DNA of 64,000 bases from Pseudomonas mucoides (lineage in GTDB: Bacteria; Pseudomonadota; Gammaproteobacteria; Pseudomonadales; Pseudomonadaceae): contig NZ_JACOPW010000007.1 in the NCBI RefSeq assembly GCF_015461845.1, positions 238,382-302,381 on the forward strand, given 5' to 3'. Under the pieces are notes generated by a model, which searched no databases, had not been told where the DNA came from, and saw only the letters and a program-made list of their open reading frames with translations. Shown here piece after piece: positions 44,119 to 52,568 of this stretch; position 1 is the stretch's first letter; each line of letters opens with the position of its first letter. A program made the position numbers and the translations under genes.

Positions 44119-45510
44119 ATGAGTGGCGAAAAAAACGTTGAGCAGTGGAAAGCGTTTATTGAAAGCTGTCTGGATTTCCGTCCGGCAGACGGCGTGTTCC
44201 GCATTGCCCGGGACATTTTCACCGAGCCGCAGTTGTTCGACCTGGAAATGGAACTGATCTTCGAGAAGAATTGGATCTACGCCTGCCACGAAAGCGAGCT
44301 GGCTAACAATCACGACTTCGTCACCATGCGCGCCGGCCGTCAGCCGATGATCATTACCCGCGACGGTGAGGGAAAACTCAACGCCCTGATCAATGCCTGC
44401 CAGCATCGCGGCACGACGTTGACCCGCGTCGGCAAAGGCAACCAGTCAACCTTTACCTGCCCGTTCCATGCCTGGTGCTACAAAAGCGATGGACGCCTGG
44501 TCAAGGTCAAGGCACCGGGCGAGTACCCGGAAGGCTTCGACAAAGCCACTCGCGGCCTGAAAAAAGCCCGCATTGAGAGCTACAAAGGTTTCGTGTTCAT
44601 CAGCCTGGATGTGCATGCCGATAACAGCCTCGAGAACTTTCTCGGCGACGCCAAGGTTTTCTTCGACATGATGGTCGCCCAGTCGCCCACCGGTGAGCTG
44701 GAAGTGCTACCCGGCAAGTCGGCCTATACCTACGACGGCAATTGGAAATTGCAAAACGAAAATGGCCTCGACGGCTACCACGTCAGTACCGTCCACTATA
44801 ACTACGTAGCCACGGTGCAACACCGCCAGCAGGTCAACAGCGAAAACGGCACCGCCTCCAGCGACACCCTCGACTACAGCAAGCTCGGTGCCGGTGATGC
44901 CAATACCGATGACGGCTGGTTCGCGTTCAACAACGGCCACAGTCTGCTGTTCAGTGACATGCCCAACCCGACAGTACGCTCCGGGTACGCCACGATCATG
45001 CCGCGACTGGTCGAAGTACACGGCCAGGAAAAAGCAGAATGGATGATGCATCGCCTGCGCAACCTGAACATCTATCCAAGCCTGTTTTTCCTTGATCAGA
45101 TCAGCTCGCAACTGCGCATCATCCGTCCCGTGGCGTGGAACAAGACCGAGATCATCAGCCAGTGCATCGGCGTCAAGGGCGAGTCCGATACCGACCGCGA
45201 AAACCGCATTCGTCAGTTCGAAGACTTCTTCAACGTCTCGGGCCTGGGCACACCGGATGACCTGGTGGAGTTCCGTGAAGCCCAGCGCGGTTTCCAGGCG
45301 CGCCTTGAACGCTGGAGCGATATTTCCCGTGGCAGTCACCAATGGGCCACCGGCGCCACTCCCAACAGCGAATCGATCGGCATTGCCCCAGCCATGACCG
45401 GTACCGAATTCACCCACGAAGGGCTGTACGTCAACCAGCACCGCAACTGGCAGAAATTCCTGCTCGATGGCCTGGACGCGAAATCCCTGACACTCCGTGA
45501 GGTGCAATGA
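44119..45510 (+). CDS. antA: Anthranilate 1,2-dioxygenase large subunit
   Basis: 463 residues. The Rieske cluster ligands are in CQHRGTTL and CPFHAWCYK (C-x-H and C-x2-H), and the catalytic iron Asp/His/His in NGLDGYHVSTVHYN. It forms the oxygenase with AntB and converts anthranilate to catechol, CO2 and ammonia. Start ATG 44119 with AAGGTGC; homologues start MSG(A/E)-like here. Its stop overlaps antB. Benzoate dioxygenase (BenA) is related, but the kyn/antR context fits AntA. Confidence 0.9.
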   Translation: MSGEKNVEQWKAFIESCLDFRPADGVFRIARDIFTEPQLFDLEMELIFEKNWIYACHESELANNHDFVTMRAGRQPMIITRDGEGKLNALINACQHRGTTLTRVGKGNQSTFTCPFHAWCYKSDGRLVKVKAPGEYPEGFDKATRGLKKARIESYKGFVFISLDVHADNSLENFLGDAKVFFDMMVAQSPTGELEVLPGKSAYTYDGNWKLQNENGLDGYHVSTVHYNYVATVQHRQQVNSENGTASSDTLDYSKLGAGDANTDDGWFAFNNGHSLLFSDMPNPTVRSGYATIMPRLVEVHGQEKAEWMMHRLRNLNIYPSLFFLDQISSQLRIIRPVAWNKTEIISQCIGVKGESDTDRENRIRQFEDFFNVSGLGTPDDLVEFREAQRGFQARLERWSDISRGSHQWATGATPNSESIGIAPAMTGTEFTHEGLYVNQHRNWQKFLLDGLDAKSLTLREVQ

Positions 45511-46001
45511 TGAATGCGCTATTGCAGTACCAGATCGAACAATTCTTCTATCGCAAGTCCGAACTGTGTGATGCCCAGGACTGGGATGCGTACATCAAGC
45601 TGTTCGACGAACACAGCGAATTCCACTTGCCGCAATGGGACTCGGAACACGTCTACACCCGCGACCCCAAACGCGAAATGTCGTTGATCTACTATCCCAA
45701 CCGTTCCGGTCTGGAAGATCGCGTGTTCCGCCTGCGCACGGGCAAGTCCGCCTCCTCGACGCCGATGCCGCGCACTCTTCATCTGATCAACAACGTACGG
45801 ATTAACGAGCTGGAAAACGGTGAGCTGGAAGTGCGTCTGAACTGGCACACCTTGTTCTATCGCCTGGCCACGGCCGAGCAGTTCTTTGGCCGCGCGACCT
45901 ACCGCCTCACCCCCCACGCCGATAGCTGGCTGATTGCCCGCAAGCATGTACTGCTGCTAAACGACACCATCAACTCGGTACTCGATTTCTACCACCTCTG
46001 A
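45507..46001 (+). CDS. antB: Anthranilate 1,2-dioxygenase small subunit
   Basis: 164 residues of the ring-hydroxylating beta subunit fold (QIEQFFYRKSELCDAQDWDAYIKLFDE, then MPRTLHLINNVRI and RKHVLLLND). It is structural, completing the AntA3B3 oxygenase. It begins at an ATGATGA overlap with the antA stop, so translation is coupled; either of two adjacent ATGs could serve. 18 nt before antC. Confidence 0.9.
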   Translation: MMNALLQYQIEQFFYRKSELCDAQDWDAYIKLFDEHSEFHLPQWDSEHVYTRDPKREMSLIYYPNRSGLEDRVFRLRTGKSASSTPMPRTLHLINNVRINELENGELEVRLNWHTLFYRLATAEQFFGRATYRLTPHADSWLIARKHVLLLNDTINSVLDFYHL

Positions 46002-46019
46002 ATCCATGGAGACCGGGGC

Positions 46020-47042
46020 ATGAACCATAAAGTCGCGTTCAGTTTTGCCGACGGAAAAACACTGTTCTTTCCCATACAAGCCAACGAAATACTGCTCGAC
46101 GCCGCCCTGCGCAATGGCATCAACATTCCTCTGGATTGCCGCGAAGGCGTCTGCGGAACGTGCCAGGGTCGCTGCGAATCGGGCGATTACAGCCAGGACT
46201 ACGTGGATGAGGAGGTCCTCTCAAGTCAGGACCTTGAGCAACGCAAAATGCTCACCTGTCAGACGCGAGTGAAGTCCGACGCGGCGTTCTATTTCGACTT
46301 CGTCTCCAGCCTGTGCAACGCCGCAGGCCCCCACCAATTCAAAGCAACGGTCACAGACGTCAAACAGGTGTCGGCCAGTACGGCGATCCTGCATTTGGAC
46401 CTGGGGACGACAGGGCAGTCGCTGGATTTTCTGCCGGGGCAATACGCCCGTTTGCGGATTCCGGGCACCGAGAGTCTGCGCTCGTACTCGTTTGCCAACC
46501 GACCGGGCAACCACAATCAATTGCAGTTCCTGATTCGTCTGTTGCCGGATGGAGTAATGAGCAACTACATCCGAGAACGCTGCCAGGTCGGAGACGAAAT
46601 CGGCCTGGAAGCCCCTCTGGGCGCTTTCTATCTTCGCCACGTCGCCAAGCCATTGATTCTGGTGGCGGGCGGTACCGGGCTTTCGGCGTTGCTGGGTATG
46701 CTCGAGGAGTTGGCCGAACGCAGTTGCACGCAACCGGTGCATTTGTACTACGGCGTGCGAGACGCTGCCGACCTGTGCGAACGAGCACGCATTGATGCCT
46801 ACGCAGGGCGTATTCCAGGCTTTCGCTACACCGAGGTGGTGAGTGATCCGTCGCCGCACTGGACCGGCAAGCGTGGCTACATTGCCGAGCACTTCAATTC
46901 GGATGAACTGCGCGATGGGGAGGTTGATATGTACGTCTGCGGGCCACCGCCGATGGTCGAGTCGATCAAGACCTGGCTGCAGGCCCAAACCCTGGACAAC
47001 GTGCACCTGTACTACGAGAAATTTACCGAGAGCAATACCTGA
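46020..47042 (+). CDS. antC: Anthranilate 1,2-dioxygenase reductase
   Basis: 340 residues with three domains: a plant-type [2Fe-2S] ferredoxin (LDCREGVCGTCQGRCESGDY plus CQTRV, four Cys), an FAD domain (RSYSFANRPG) and an NAD domain (VAGGTGLSALLGML, MYVCGPPPMVES). It passes electrons from NADH to AntA. A hairpin follows at 47055. BenC-type order, so shared with benzoate systems, but operon context is ant. Confidence 0.9.
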   Translation: MNHKVAFSFADGKTLFFPIQANEILLDAALRNGINIPLDCREGVCGTCQGRCESGDYSQDYVDEEVLSSQDLEQRKMLTCQTRVKSDAAFYFDFVSSLCNAAGPHQFKATVTDVKQVSASTAILHLDLGTTGQSLDFLPGQYARLRIPGTESLRSYSFANRPGNHNQLQFLIRLLPDGVMSNYIRERCQVGDEIGLEAPLGAFYLRHVAKPLILVAGGTGLSALLGMLEELAERSCTQPVHLYYGVRDAADLCERARIDAYAGRIPGFRYTEVVSDPSPHWTGKRGYIAEHFNSDELRDGEVDMYVCGPPPMVESIKTWLQAQTLDNVHLYYEKFTESNT

Positions 47043-47054
47043 CAACTCGCCCTG

Positions 47055-47091
47055 GAAGTGAGCGCCAGGCAATTTCGCTGGCGTTCACTTC
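47055..47091. terminator. Hairpin between converging antC and kynB
   Basis: GAAGTGAGCGCCAG (47055-47068) pairs with CTGGCGTTCACTTC (47078-47091), 14 pairs with one G-U. No T-run follows, so it may act mainly as a 3'-end barrier. Confidence 0.6.
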
Positions 47092-47105
47092 GGATTAACC
47101 ACAGG

Positions 47106-47759
47106 TCAGGCGCGTGACTGCGCATTCAACGGCCGCAAGATCGCCCTGACCGGACTGGCGTCCAGATGAGAAAAACGCAGCGGCAGCGCAATCAGTTCAT
47201 AGTCACCTTCCGGCACTTCATCCAGCACGATACCTTCAAGAATAGCCATGCCATGACGAGCCACCGCATTGTGCGCGTCCATCGTCTTGGATTGCTGCGG
47301 ATCGAGCGACGGCGTATCGATACCGACCAGGCGCACGCCAAGACTGGCCAGCAGATCGACGGTTTCTTTGGCGACCGCAGTGAAGTGCGGATCCCAGGTT
47401 GTCAGCGGCGCCTGTTGATAGGTACGTAACAGTACACGCTCAGGCAAGTTGTCCAAACGCCCCTTCAGTTGCCCAGGCTGAACCCATTGACCGCTGTCCA
47501 GGCAATGCAGCACGCGGCAGGACCCGATGTAGACCTCCAGTGGCACATCGCCAATGGCCGCGCCGTCAGCACTGTAATGCAGCGGTGCATCGACATGGGC
47601 GCCGGTGTGCGGCGACAGGGTGATACGCCCGACATTCACCGGGCACTCAGGCCCAAAGCTCCAGACGCGCTCTTCCTGAAAAGGCGTATCGCCCGGCCAG
47701 GTGGGAGTTTCGGTACTCAAGGGCGGACTGATGTCCCACAACACAGGTGCTTTGTTCAT
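47106..47759 (-). CDS. kynB: Kynurenine formamidase (arylformamidase)
   Basis: 217 residues. WDISPPLSTETPTWPGDTPF and LSPHTGAHVDAPLHYSADG are KynB cyclase-fold motifs; HTGAHVDAP supplies the metal ligands. It hydrolyses N-formylkynurenine to kynurenine plus formate. The ATG at 47759 has GAGAG; the frame to 48035 adds poor sequence. In P. aeruginosa kynB is next to kynU; here antR and antABC intervene, and kynA (tryptophan 2,3-dioxygenase) is not in the window. Confidence 0.9.
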   Translation of the reverse strand: MNKAPVLWDISPPLSTETPTWPGDTPFQEERVWSFGPECPVNVGRITLSPHTGAHVDAPLHYSADGAAIGDVPLEVYIGSCRVLHCLDSGQWVQPGQLKGRLDNLPERVLLRTYQQAPLTTWDPHFTAVAKETVDLLASLGVRLVGIDTPSLDPQQSKTMDAHNAVARHGMAILEGIVLDEVPEGDYELIALPLRFSHLDASPVRAILRPLNAQSRA

Positions 47760-47893
47760 AACAATGCTCTCGGAATGCTCTGAGCTGAATGATACGAGCG
47801 ACGCCGGTGAATATTCGTGCAAAAAAGTCCACAACGCCGGGGGGATTTCGCACGAACTGCCGTGAATCGCGGGTTTGCAGAGAGGATATTTCA

Positions 47894-47989
47894 ATGAGCG
47901 AAACAGATAGCCCAAAAGCCGTTTATTCGACGGACCACGCCATGACCACTGCGTTTCTGGATAGCTCAGTGTCGAGTTCAGACAACTGA
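47894..47989 (+). CDS. Possible 31-residue small protein
   Basis: MSETDSPKAVYSTDHAMTTA... to SSSDN, 31 codons, with AGAGGATATTTCA before the ATG, which is a good ribosome site. It lies 60 nt before the cupin gene on the same strand, so it could be a leader peptide or small protein. It has no recognised family and a Ser/Thr-rich composition. Chance frame is possible. Confidence 0.3.
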   Translation: MSETDSPKAVYSTDHAMTTAFLDSSVSSSDN

Positions 47990-48049
47990 CCGGTGGAGAG
48001 GCGCTATAGGGTGCCACTTCAGTTCTTGAAGCCACTGCCCGGAGTCATC

Positions 48050-48394
48050 ATGACCGCACCGATTACCGTCCTTCGCGATACTCATCCACTGCCGGTGCTT
48101 GACGCCTGCAAATGGGAAAAACTCGAAGGTGACCCGCACACCGTCAACCTCAACGCCTACACCAGCGAAGACGGCAGCAAGATCATGGGCACCTGGATCT
48201 GCACGCCGGGCAAGTGGTACGTCGAATACGTGAAGTGGGAATACTGCGATTTCCGTGAGGGGTATTGCATCATCACCCCGGAAGGCAAAGAGCCAATCCA
48301 TCTGCGCGCCGGTGATATTTTCGTCATTGAGCCAGGAATGAAAGGCACGTGGGAAGTGGTTGAAACCGTGCGCAAGTATTTCGTGTTTGCCTGA
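48050..48394 (+). CDS. Cupin-domain protein
   Basis: 114 residues. KWYVEYVKWEYCDFREGYCIITPEGKEPIHLRAGDIFVIEPGMKGTWEVVE is a single cupin barrel with Glu and His but without the full HxHxxxE set. Such small cupins often bind amino-acid or aromatic ligands. Divergent from kynB, so possibly within the kyn/ant control area. GGAGTCATC precedes the ATG. Confidence 0.7.
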   Translation: MTAPITVLRDTHPLPVLDACKWEKLEGDPHTVNLNAYTSEDGSKIMGTWICTPGKWYVEYVKWEYCDFREGYCIITPEGKEPIHLRAGDIFVIEPGMKGTWEVVETVRKYFVFA

Positions 48395-48397
48395 TGC

Positions 48398-48434
48398 AAA
48401 AAAACCGGGGGATCACCCGACGTGATCTCCCGGT
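48398..48434 (-). terminator. Intrinsic terminator for mmsAB
   Basis: On the minus strand the ACCGGGAGATCAC stem, with a matching GTGATCCCCCGGT, is followed by T7. It lies downstream of mmsB and the REP hairpin, and just past the cupin stop. Confidence 0.75.
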
Positions 48435-48459
48435 AAATATCTTTATGTAAATGCAATCA

Positions 48460-48489
48460 CTGTGGGAGCGAGCTTGCTCGCTCCCACAG
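48460..48489. repeat. Compact REP hairpin
   Basis: CTGTGGGAGCGAGC and GCTCGCTCCCACAG form a perfect hairpin with a TT loop, unlike the spaced doublets elsewhere; it may be a collapsed pair. Confidence 0.8.
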
Positions 48490-48527
48490 GTTTTCGACTT
48501 CAAGCCCCTCTGATCGCAGCCGCTCTT

Positions 48528-49415
48528 TTACTGCGGTTTGCGATAGCTGTTGATGATCGCCGAGAAGTCTTTCCCACCTTCCCCGCGCTGGCTCATCGCC
48601 TGATACAACTGCTGGGCCACTGCGCCGAGCACCACCGGTTGATGCGCCTGACGGGCCGCTTCCGTGGCCAGCCCCAAATCCTTGAGCATCAGTTCTGCAC
48701 CAAAGCCGCCGGTGTAACCGCGCGAGGCCGGCGCTGTTTCGACGATGCCTGGCCACGGGTTGTACATCTCCGAACTCCAGCAACGTCCGGTGGAACTGTT
48801 GATGATCCCGGCGAGCACGGTCGTGTCGATCCCCAGGGCATCGCCCAGCGCCATGGCTTCGCTGACGCCGACCATGGAGATCGCCAGCAGCAGGTTGTTG
48901 CAGATCTTGGCGATTTGCCCAGTGCCGACTTCGCCGCAATGGACGATGTTGCGGCCCATCTGCGCCAGTACCGGTTGCAGGGTAGCGAACAGTTCCGGAG
49001 TGGCGCCGACCATGAAGGTCAGCGTCCCGGCCGCGGCGCCACCGGTGCCGCCGGACACCGGTGCATCGGCCATGGCCACGCCTTGCTTGGCAGCGGCGGC
49101 GGCCACATCGCGTGCGGTCTGTGGATCAATGGTGCTGCAATCCACGGCCGGTACACCTTGGCCTATCCCGGCGAGAACGCCGTCCTCGCCCAGCCAGACG
49201 CTGCGCACATGCACAGCGGCCGGGAGCATGGTGATCACCAGTTCTGCACCTTGCGCCGCCTCACGGGCGGAAGGGCTGATGCTGCCGCCCAGTTGCTCCA
49301 GCTCCGCCAGCACGGTTTTGTTCAGGTCGACCAGGCGCAGCGCGTGGCCGGCCTTGATCAGGTTGCGCGCCATCGGGGCGCCCATGTTGCCGAGACCGAT
49401 AAAAGCGATTTTCAT
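48528..49415 (-). CDS. mmsB: 3-hydroxyisobutyrate dehydrogenase
   Basis: 295 residues. KIAFIGLGNMGAPMARNLIKAGH is the NAD signature of beta-hydroxyacid dehydrogenases, VSGGTGGA the substrate loop, and GQIAKICNNLLL holds the catalytic Lys. It oxidises 3-hydroxyisobutyrate to methylmalonate semialdehyde in valine degradation, the substrate of MmsA, 10 nt upstream on the same strand. Confidence 0.9.
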   Translation of the reverse strand: MKIAFIGLGNMGAPMARNLIKAGHALRLVDLNKTVLAELEQLGGSISPSAREAAQGAELVITMLPAAVHVRSVWLGEDGVLAGIGQGVPAVDCSTIDPQTARDVAAAAAKQGVAMADAPVSGGTGGAAAGTLTFMVGATPELFATLQPVLAQMGRNIVHCGEVGTGQIAKICNNLLLAISMVGVSEAMALGDALGIDTTVLAGIINSSTGRCWSSEMYNPWPGIVETAPASRGYTGGFGAELMLKDLGLATEAARQAHQPVVLGAVAQQLYQAMSQRGEGGKDFSAIINSYRKPQ

Positions 49416-49425
49416 GTCCGGCTCC

Positions 49426-50952
49426 TTAACGCAAGTTGATGGTGGTGTTCACACCGTCGTTGACGCTGTCGTCATCGAACCAGCGACTGGTGACGGTCTT
49501 GGTCTGAGTGTAGAACTGCACCACTTGCTTGCCATACGGGCCGAGGTCGCCCAGCTTGGAACCGCGCGAACCGGTGAAGCTGAAGAATGGCACCGGCACC
49601 GGAATCGGGATGTTGATACCGACCTGGCCGACGTCGATTTCGTTCTGGAATTTACGTGCCGCCGCACCGCTCTGGGTGAACAGGCCTGTGCCGTTACCGA
49701 ACGGGTTGGCATTGACCAGGGCAATGGCCTCGTCGAGCGTATTCACTTCCAGTACCACCAGCACCGGGCCGAAGATTTCCTGGGTGTAGATCTGCATGTC
49801 GGTGGTCACGCCGGAGAACAGGGTCGGGCCGACAAAGTTGCCCTTCTCGTAACCTGGAACCGTGATCTCGCGGCCGTCCAGTTCCAGTTTGGCGCCTTCC
49901 TTGATGCCGCTTTCGATCAGATCGAGAATGCGCTGTTTGGCTTTTTTCGAGATCACCGGGCCGACGTCAGTGCCTGGCTCGCTGCCGGCATTCACCGTCA
50001 GTTTCTGCGCCAGCGCTTTCAGGTCCGGCAACCACTGTTTGGCCGCGCCCACCAACACCACCACGGAGGTGGCCATGCAGCGTTGACCCGCCGCACCAAA
50101 ACCGGCGCCGACCAGGGCATTCAGCGCTTGCTCGCGATTGGCATCCGGCAGCACCACGGCGTGGTTCTTCGCGCCCATCATCGATTGCACGCGCTTGCCG
50201 TGCTTGCCAGCCAGGTCGTAGACGTGCGTACCGACGGCGGTCGAACCGACGAAGGAAACCGCCTTGATGTCTTTGTGCGTACACAGCGCATCCACCACAT
50301 CCTTGCCGCCATGCACGACGTTAAGCACGCCCGCCGGAACGCCAGCTTCGATGGCCAGTTCCACCAGGAGCATGGTCGACATCGGGTCCTGTTCGGACGG
50401 TTTGAGCACGAAGGTGTTCCCGCAGGCGATGGCCATCGGGAACATCCACAGTGGAATCATCGCCGGAAAGTTGAACGGGGTGATGCCGGCGCACACGCCG
50501 ATTGGCTGACGCAGGGTGTAGGTGTCGACACCGCTCGCGACGTTCTCGGCGAATTCACCCATTTGCAGGCTGCCAATGGAGCACGCGTGCTCGACCACTT
50601 CCAGTCCACGGAAAATGTCGCCTTCAGCGTCGGCAATGGTTTTACCTTGCTCGGCGCTGAGGACCACGGCGATGCGTTTGGAGTGTTCACGAATCAGCGC
50701 CTGGAGCTTGAGCATGATGCGCATCCGCGCGCCGATCGGCGTCAGCTTCCAGGTCTGGAAGGCGCGATGGGCAGCACTGATCGCGGCGTCGACTTCTTCG
50801 GAGGTCGCAAACGGCACCTTGGCCAGCACTTGCTGGGTCGCCGGGTTGACGATGTCGTGCCATTCGGTGGACTTGGACTCGACCCATTGGCCGTCGATCA
50901 ACAGCTTTACCGTTTGGACTGTGGTTTGGTCGGGCGTGAGCGATGCGTTCAT
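49426..50952 (-). CDS. mmsA: Methylmalonate-semialdehyde dehydrogenase (acylating)
   Basis: 508 residues of the aldehyde dehydrogenase family. Catalytic Cys is in GFGAAGQRCMATSV; FNFPAMIPLWMFPMAIACGN and the IPIPVPVPFFSFTGSRGS ending are MmsA-specific. It makes propionyl-CoA from methylmalonate semialdehyde in valine and myo-inositol catabolism. The ATG at 50952 has CCGGAGAC. Confidence 0.9.
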   Translation of the reverse strand: MNASLTPDQTTVQTVKLLIDGQWVESKSTEWHDIVNPATQQVLAKVPFATSEEVDAAISAAHRAFQTWKLTPIGARMRIMLKLQALIREHSKRIAVVLSAEQGKTIADAEGDIFRGLEVVEHACSIGSLQMGEFAENVASGVDTYTLRQPIGVCAGITPFNFPAMIPLWMFPMAIACGNTFVLKPSEQDPMSTMLLVELAIEAGVPAGVLNVVHGGKDVVDALCTHKDIKAVSFVGSTAVGTHVYDLAGKHGKRVQSMMGAKNHAVVLPDANREQALNALVGAGFGAAGQRCMATSVVVLVGAAKQWLPDLKALAQKLTVNAGSEPGTDVGPVISKKAKQRILDLIESGIKEGAKLELDGREITVPGYEKGNFVGPTLFSGVTTDMQIYTQEIFGPVLVVLEVNTLDEAIALVNANPFGNGTGLFTQSGAAARKFQNEIDVGQVGINIPIPVPVPFFSFTGSRGSKLGDLGPYGKQVVQFYTQTKTVTSRWFDDDSVNDGVNTTINLR

Positions 50953-51115
50953 GTGGGTCTCCGGATGTTTGCTTTTTATAGTTAGAGCTATCTTGGGAGC
51001 CAAGGCGAGACAGTCGCCTTGCGATGAGGCGTGTGCCGCGAATTGGTTGTGACGCTGTTTTTGGAGTATAGATGTGCAAACTTCTAATAAGAACGCACAT
51101 AAAAGCCGGTCCATC

Positions 51116-52063
51116 ATGCAAAAAAACATCACGTCGTTAGGCTCGCTGAACTGGGATGACCTCAAGTTTTTCCTCGAAGTCGCCCGCACCCGCAAGGCCA
51201 GCACCGCGGCCAAGCGCCTGGCGGTGGACTACACCACCGTGTCGCGGCGCATCAGTTCGCTGGAAGCGGCATTGGGGACTTTGTTGTTCGAGAAATCCCG
51301 GACCAGCGGCTTTGTCCTGACCGCTGAGGGTCAGCGATTGCTCGGTTATGCCGAGTCGATTGAAAGCACATTGCACATGGCCTGCGAGCAGGTGTCGGGG
51401 TCCGGGGTGGCATTGTCCGGCCACGTGCGCATGGGCTGCACCGAAGGCTTCGGCAGCTTTTTCATCACACCGCAACTGAGCCACTTCGTCGACGCCTACC
51501 CGGCCATCTCCGTCGACATCCTGCCGCTGCCGCACTTCATCAGCCTGTCCAAGCGCGAAGCCGACATCGTCATCGCCCTTGAGCGCCCGGAACACGGGCC
51601 GTACGTGTGCTGCAAACTCTGCGATTACCGCTTGCAGCTGTACGCGACCCAGGACTATCTGGACAAACACCCACCGATCCGCCGCCCGGCTGACCTGAGC
51701 AAGCATTCATTCATCAGTTATGTCGACGATTTGGCGTTCAGCTCAGAGCTGTTGTACCTGGCGAACGTATTGCCCGGCGCCAGTGCCAATTTGCGCAGTA
51801 CCAGCGTGATCGCCCAGTTCGTGGCGGCGCAGCAAGGGCGGTCGCTGGCGATTCTGCCGTGCTTCCTGGCGGCTCAGGATCCACGGTTGCTGCCGGTGTT
51901 GCCGCAAGAGATCAACATTACGCGGCAGTTCTGGATGTACTGCCGCGAGGACTTGAGGAAGCTCAAGCGGATTACCCTGTTGTGGGATTACATCCGCTCG
52001 GTCACAGAGCAGAATCAGGCTCTGTTGATGGGTGAAACGCGCGAGATGCTGTTCGCCGATTAA
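51116..52063 (+). CDS. LysR-family regulator, divergent to mmsAB
   Basis: 315 residues from ATG 51116: helix-turn-helix at about 25-50 (KASTAAKRLAVDYTTVSRRISSLEAALG), then an effector domain with FISLSKREADIVIALERPEHG. It lies 163 nt from mmsA and probably controls it. In P. aeruginosa mms is controlled by the AraC-type MmsR, so this is a different arrangement. Its stop overlaps that of yfiB by 4 bp. Confidence 0.85.
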   Translation: MQKNITSLGSLNWDDLKFFLEVARTRKASTAAKRLAVDYTTVSRRISSLEAALGTLLFEKSRTSGFVLTAEGQRLLGYAESIESTLHMACEQVSGSGVALSGHVRMGCTEGFGSFFITPQLSHFVDAYPAISVDILPLPHFISLSKREADIVIALERPEHGPYVCCKLCDYRLQLYATQDYLDKHPPIRRPADLSKHSFISYVDDLAFSSELLYLANVLPGASANLRSTSVIAQFVAAQQGRSLAILPCFLAAQDPRLLPVLPQEINITRQFWMYCREDLRKLKRITLLWDYIRSVTEQNQALLMGETREMLFAD

Positions 52064-52563
52064 TCGGCGCTCACGACGATCGACACCCGGCGGTTCTCGG
52101 TACGACCCGTTGCCGTGGTGTTGGACGCCACCGGCTCGCTGCTGCCTAAACCGCGCAACTGGATGTTCTGTTCTTGCATGCCGACGGTGGTCAGCACTTT
52201 GCTGACACTTTTCGCACGGCGCAGGGACAGTTGTTGGTTGTAAGCCTCTTTGCCGGAGGCATCGGTGTGGCCATCGACCCGCACACGCTCGATGCCTACA
52301 CCGAGCAATGATTGGCCGATGCGTTCGACGATTTCGGTACTGGCCGGATTCAGGCTGTCGTCGTCACTGCCAAACAGGACTTTGCCGGACAGGCCAAAGG
52401 CCCAGCCTTCATCGGTCAGTTCGAAACCTTGCTGTTTAAGCACGGTGATCTGCGCCGGGGTCAGGCCCTTTTGCGGTGCTGTCTGGCACCCGGTCAATGC
52501 CAGCAAGGCCATGAACAGGGTGATCGCGAAAAATCGCAGGGAACGCGGGGTCATAGAAAACAA
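52060..52563 (-). CDS. yfiB: YfiB, OmpA-domain outer membrane lipoprotein
   Basis: 167 residues. LLALTGCQT is the lipobox (Cys near residue 26), and GHTDASGKEAYNQQLSLRRAKSV and GLGSSEP are OmpA peptidoglycan-binding motifs. In P. aeruginosa YfiB sequesters YfiR at the outer membrane and so frees YfiN. Last gene of the yfiR-yfiN-yfiB operon. Confidence 0.85.
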   Translation of the reverse strand: MFSMTPRSLRFFAITLFMALLALTGCQTAPQKGLTPAQITVLKQQGFELTDEGWAFGLSGKVLFGSDDDSLNPASTEIVERIGQSLLGVGIERVRVDGHTDASGKEAYNQQLSLRRAKSVSKVLTTVGMQEQNIQLRGLGSSEPVASNTTATGRTENRRVSIVVSAD

Positions 52564-52568
52564 AACAA

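Noticed and set aside
48745..50985. 746-codon frame antisense to mmsA/mmsB
   Set aside because: Shadow of two well-identified enzymes.
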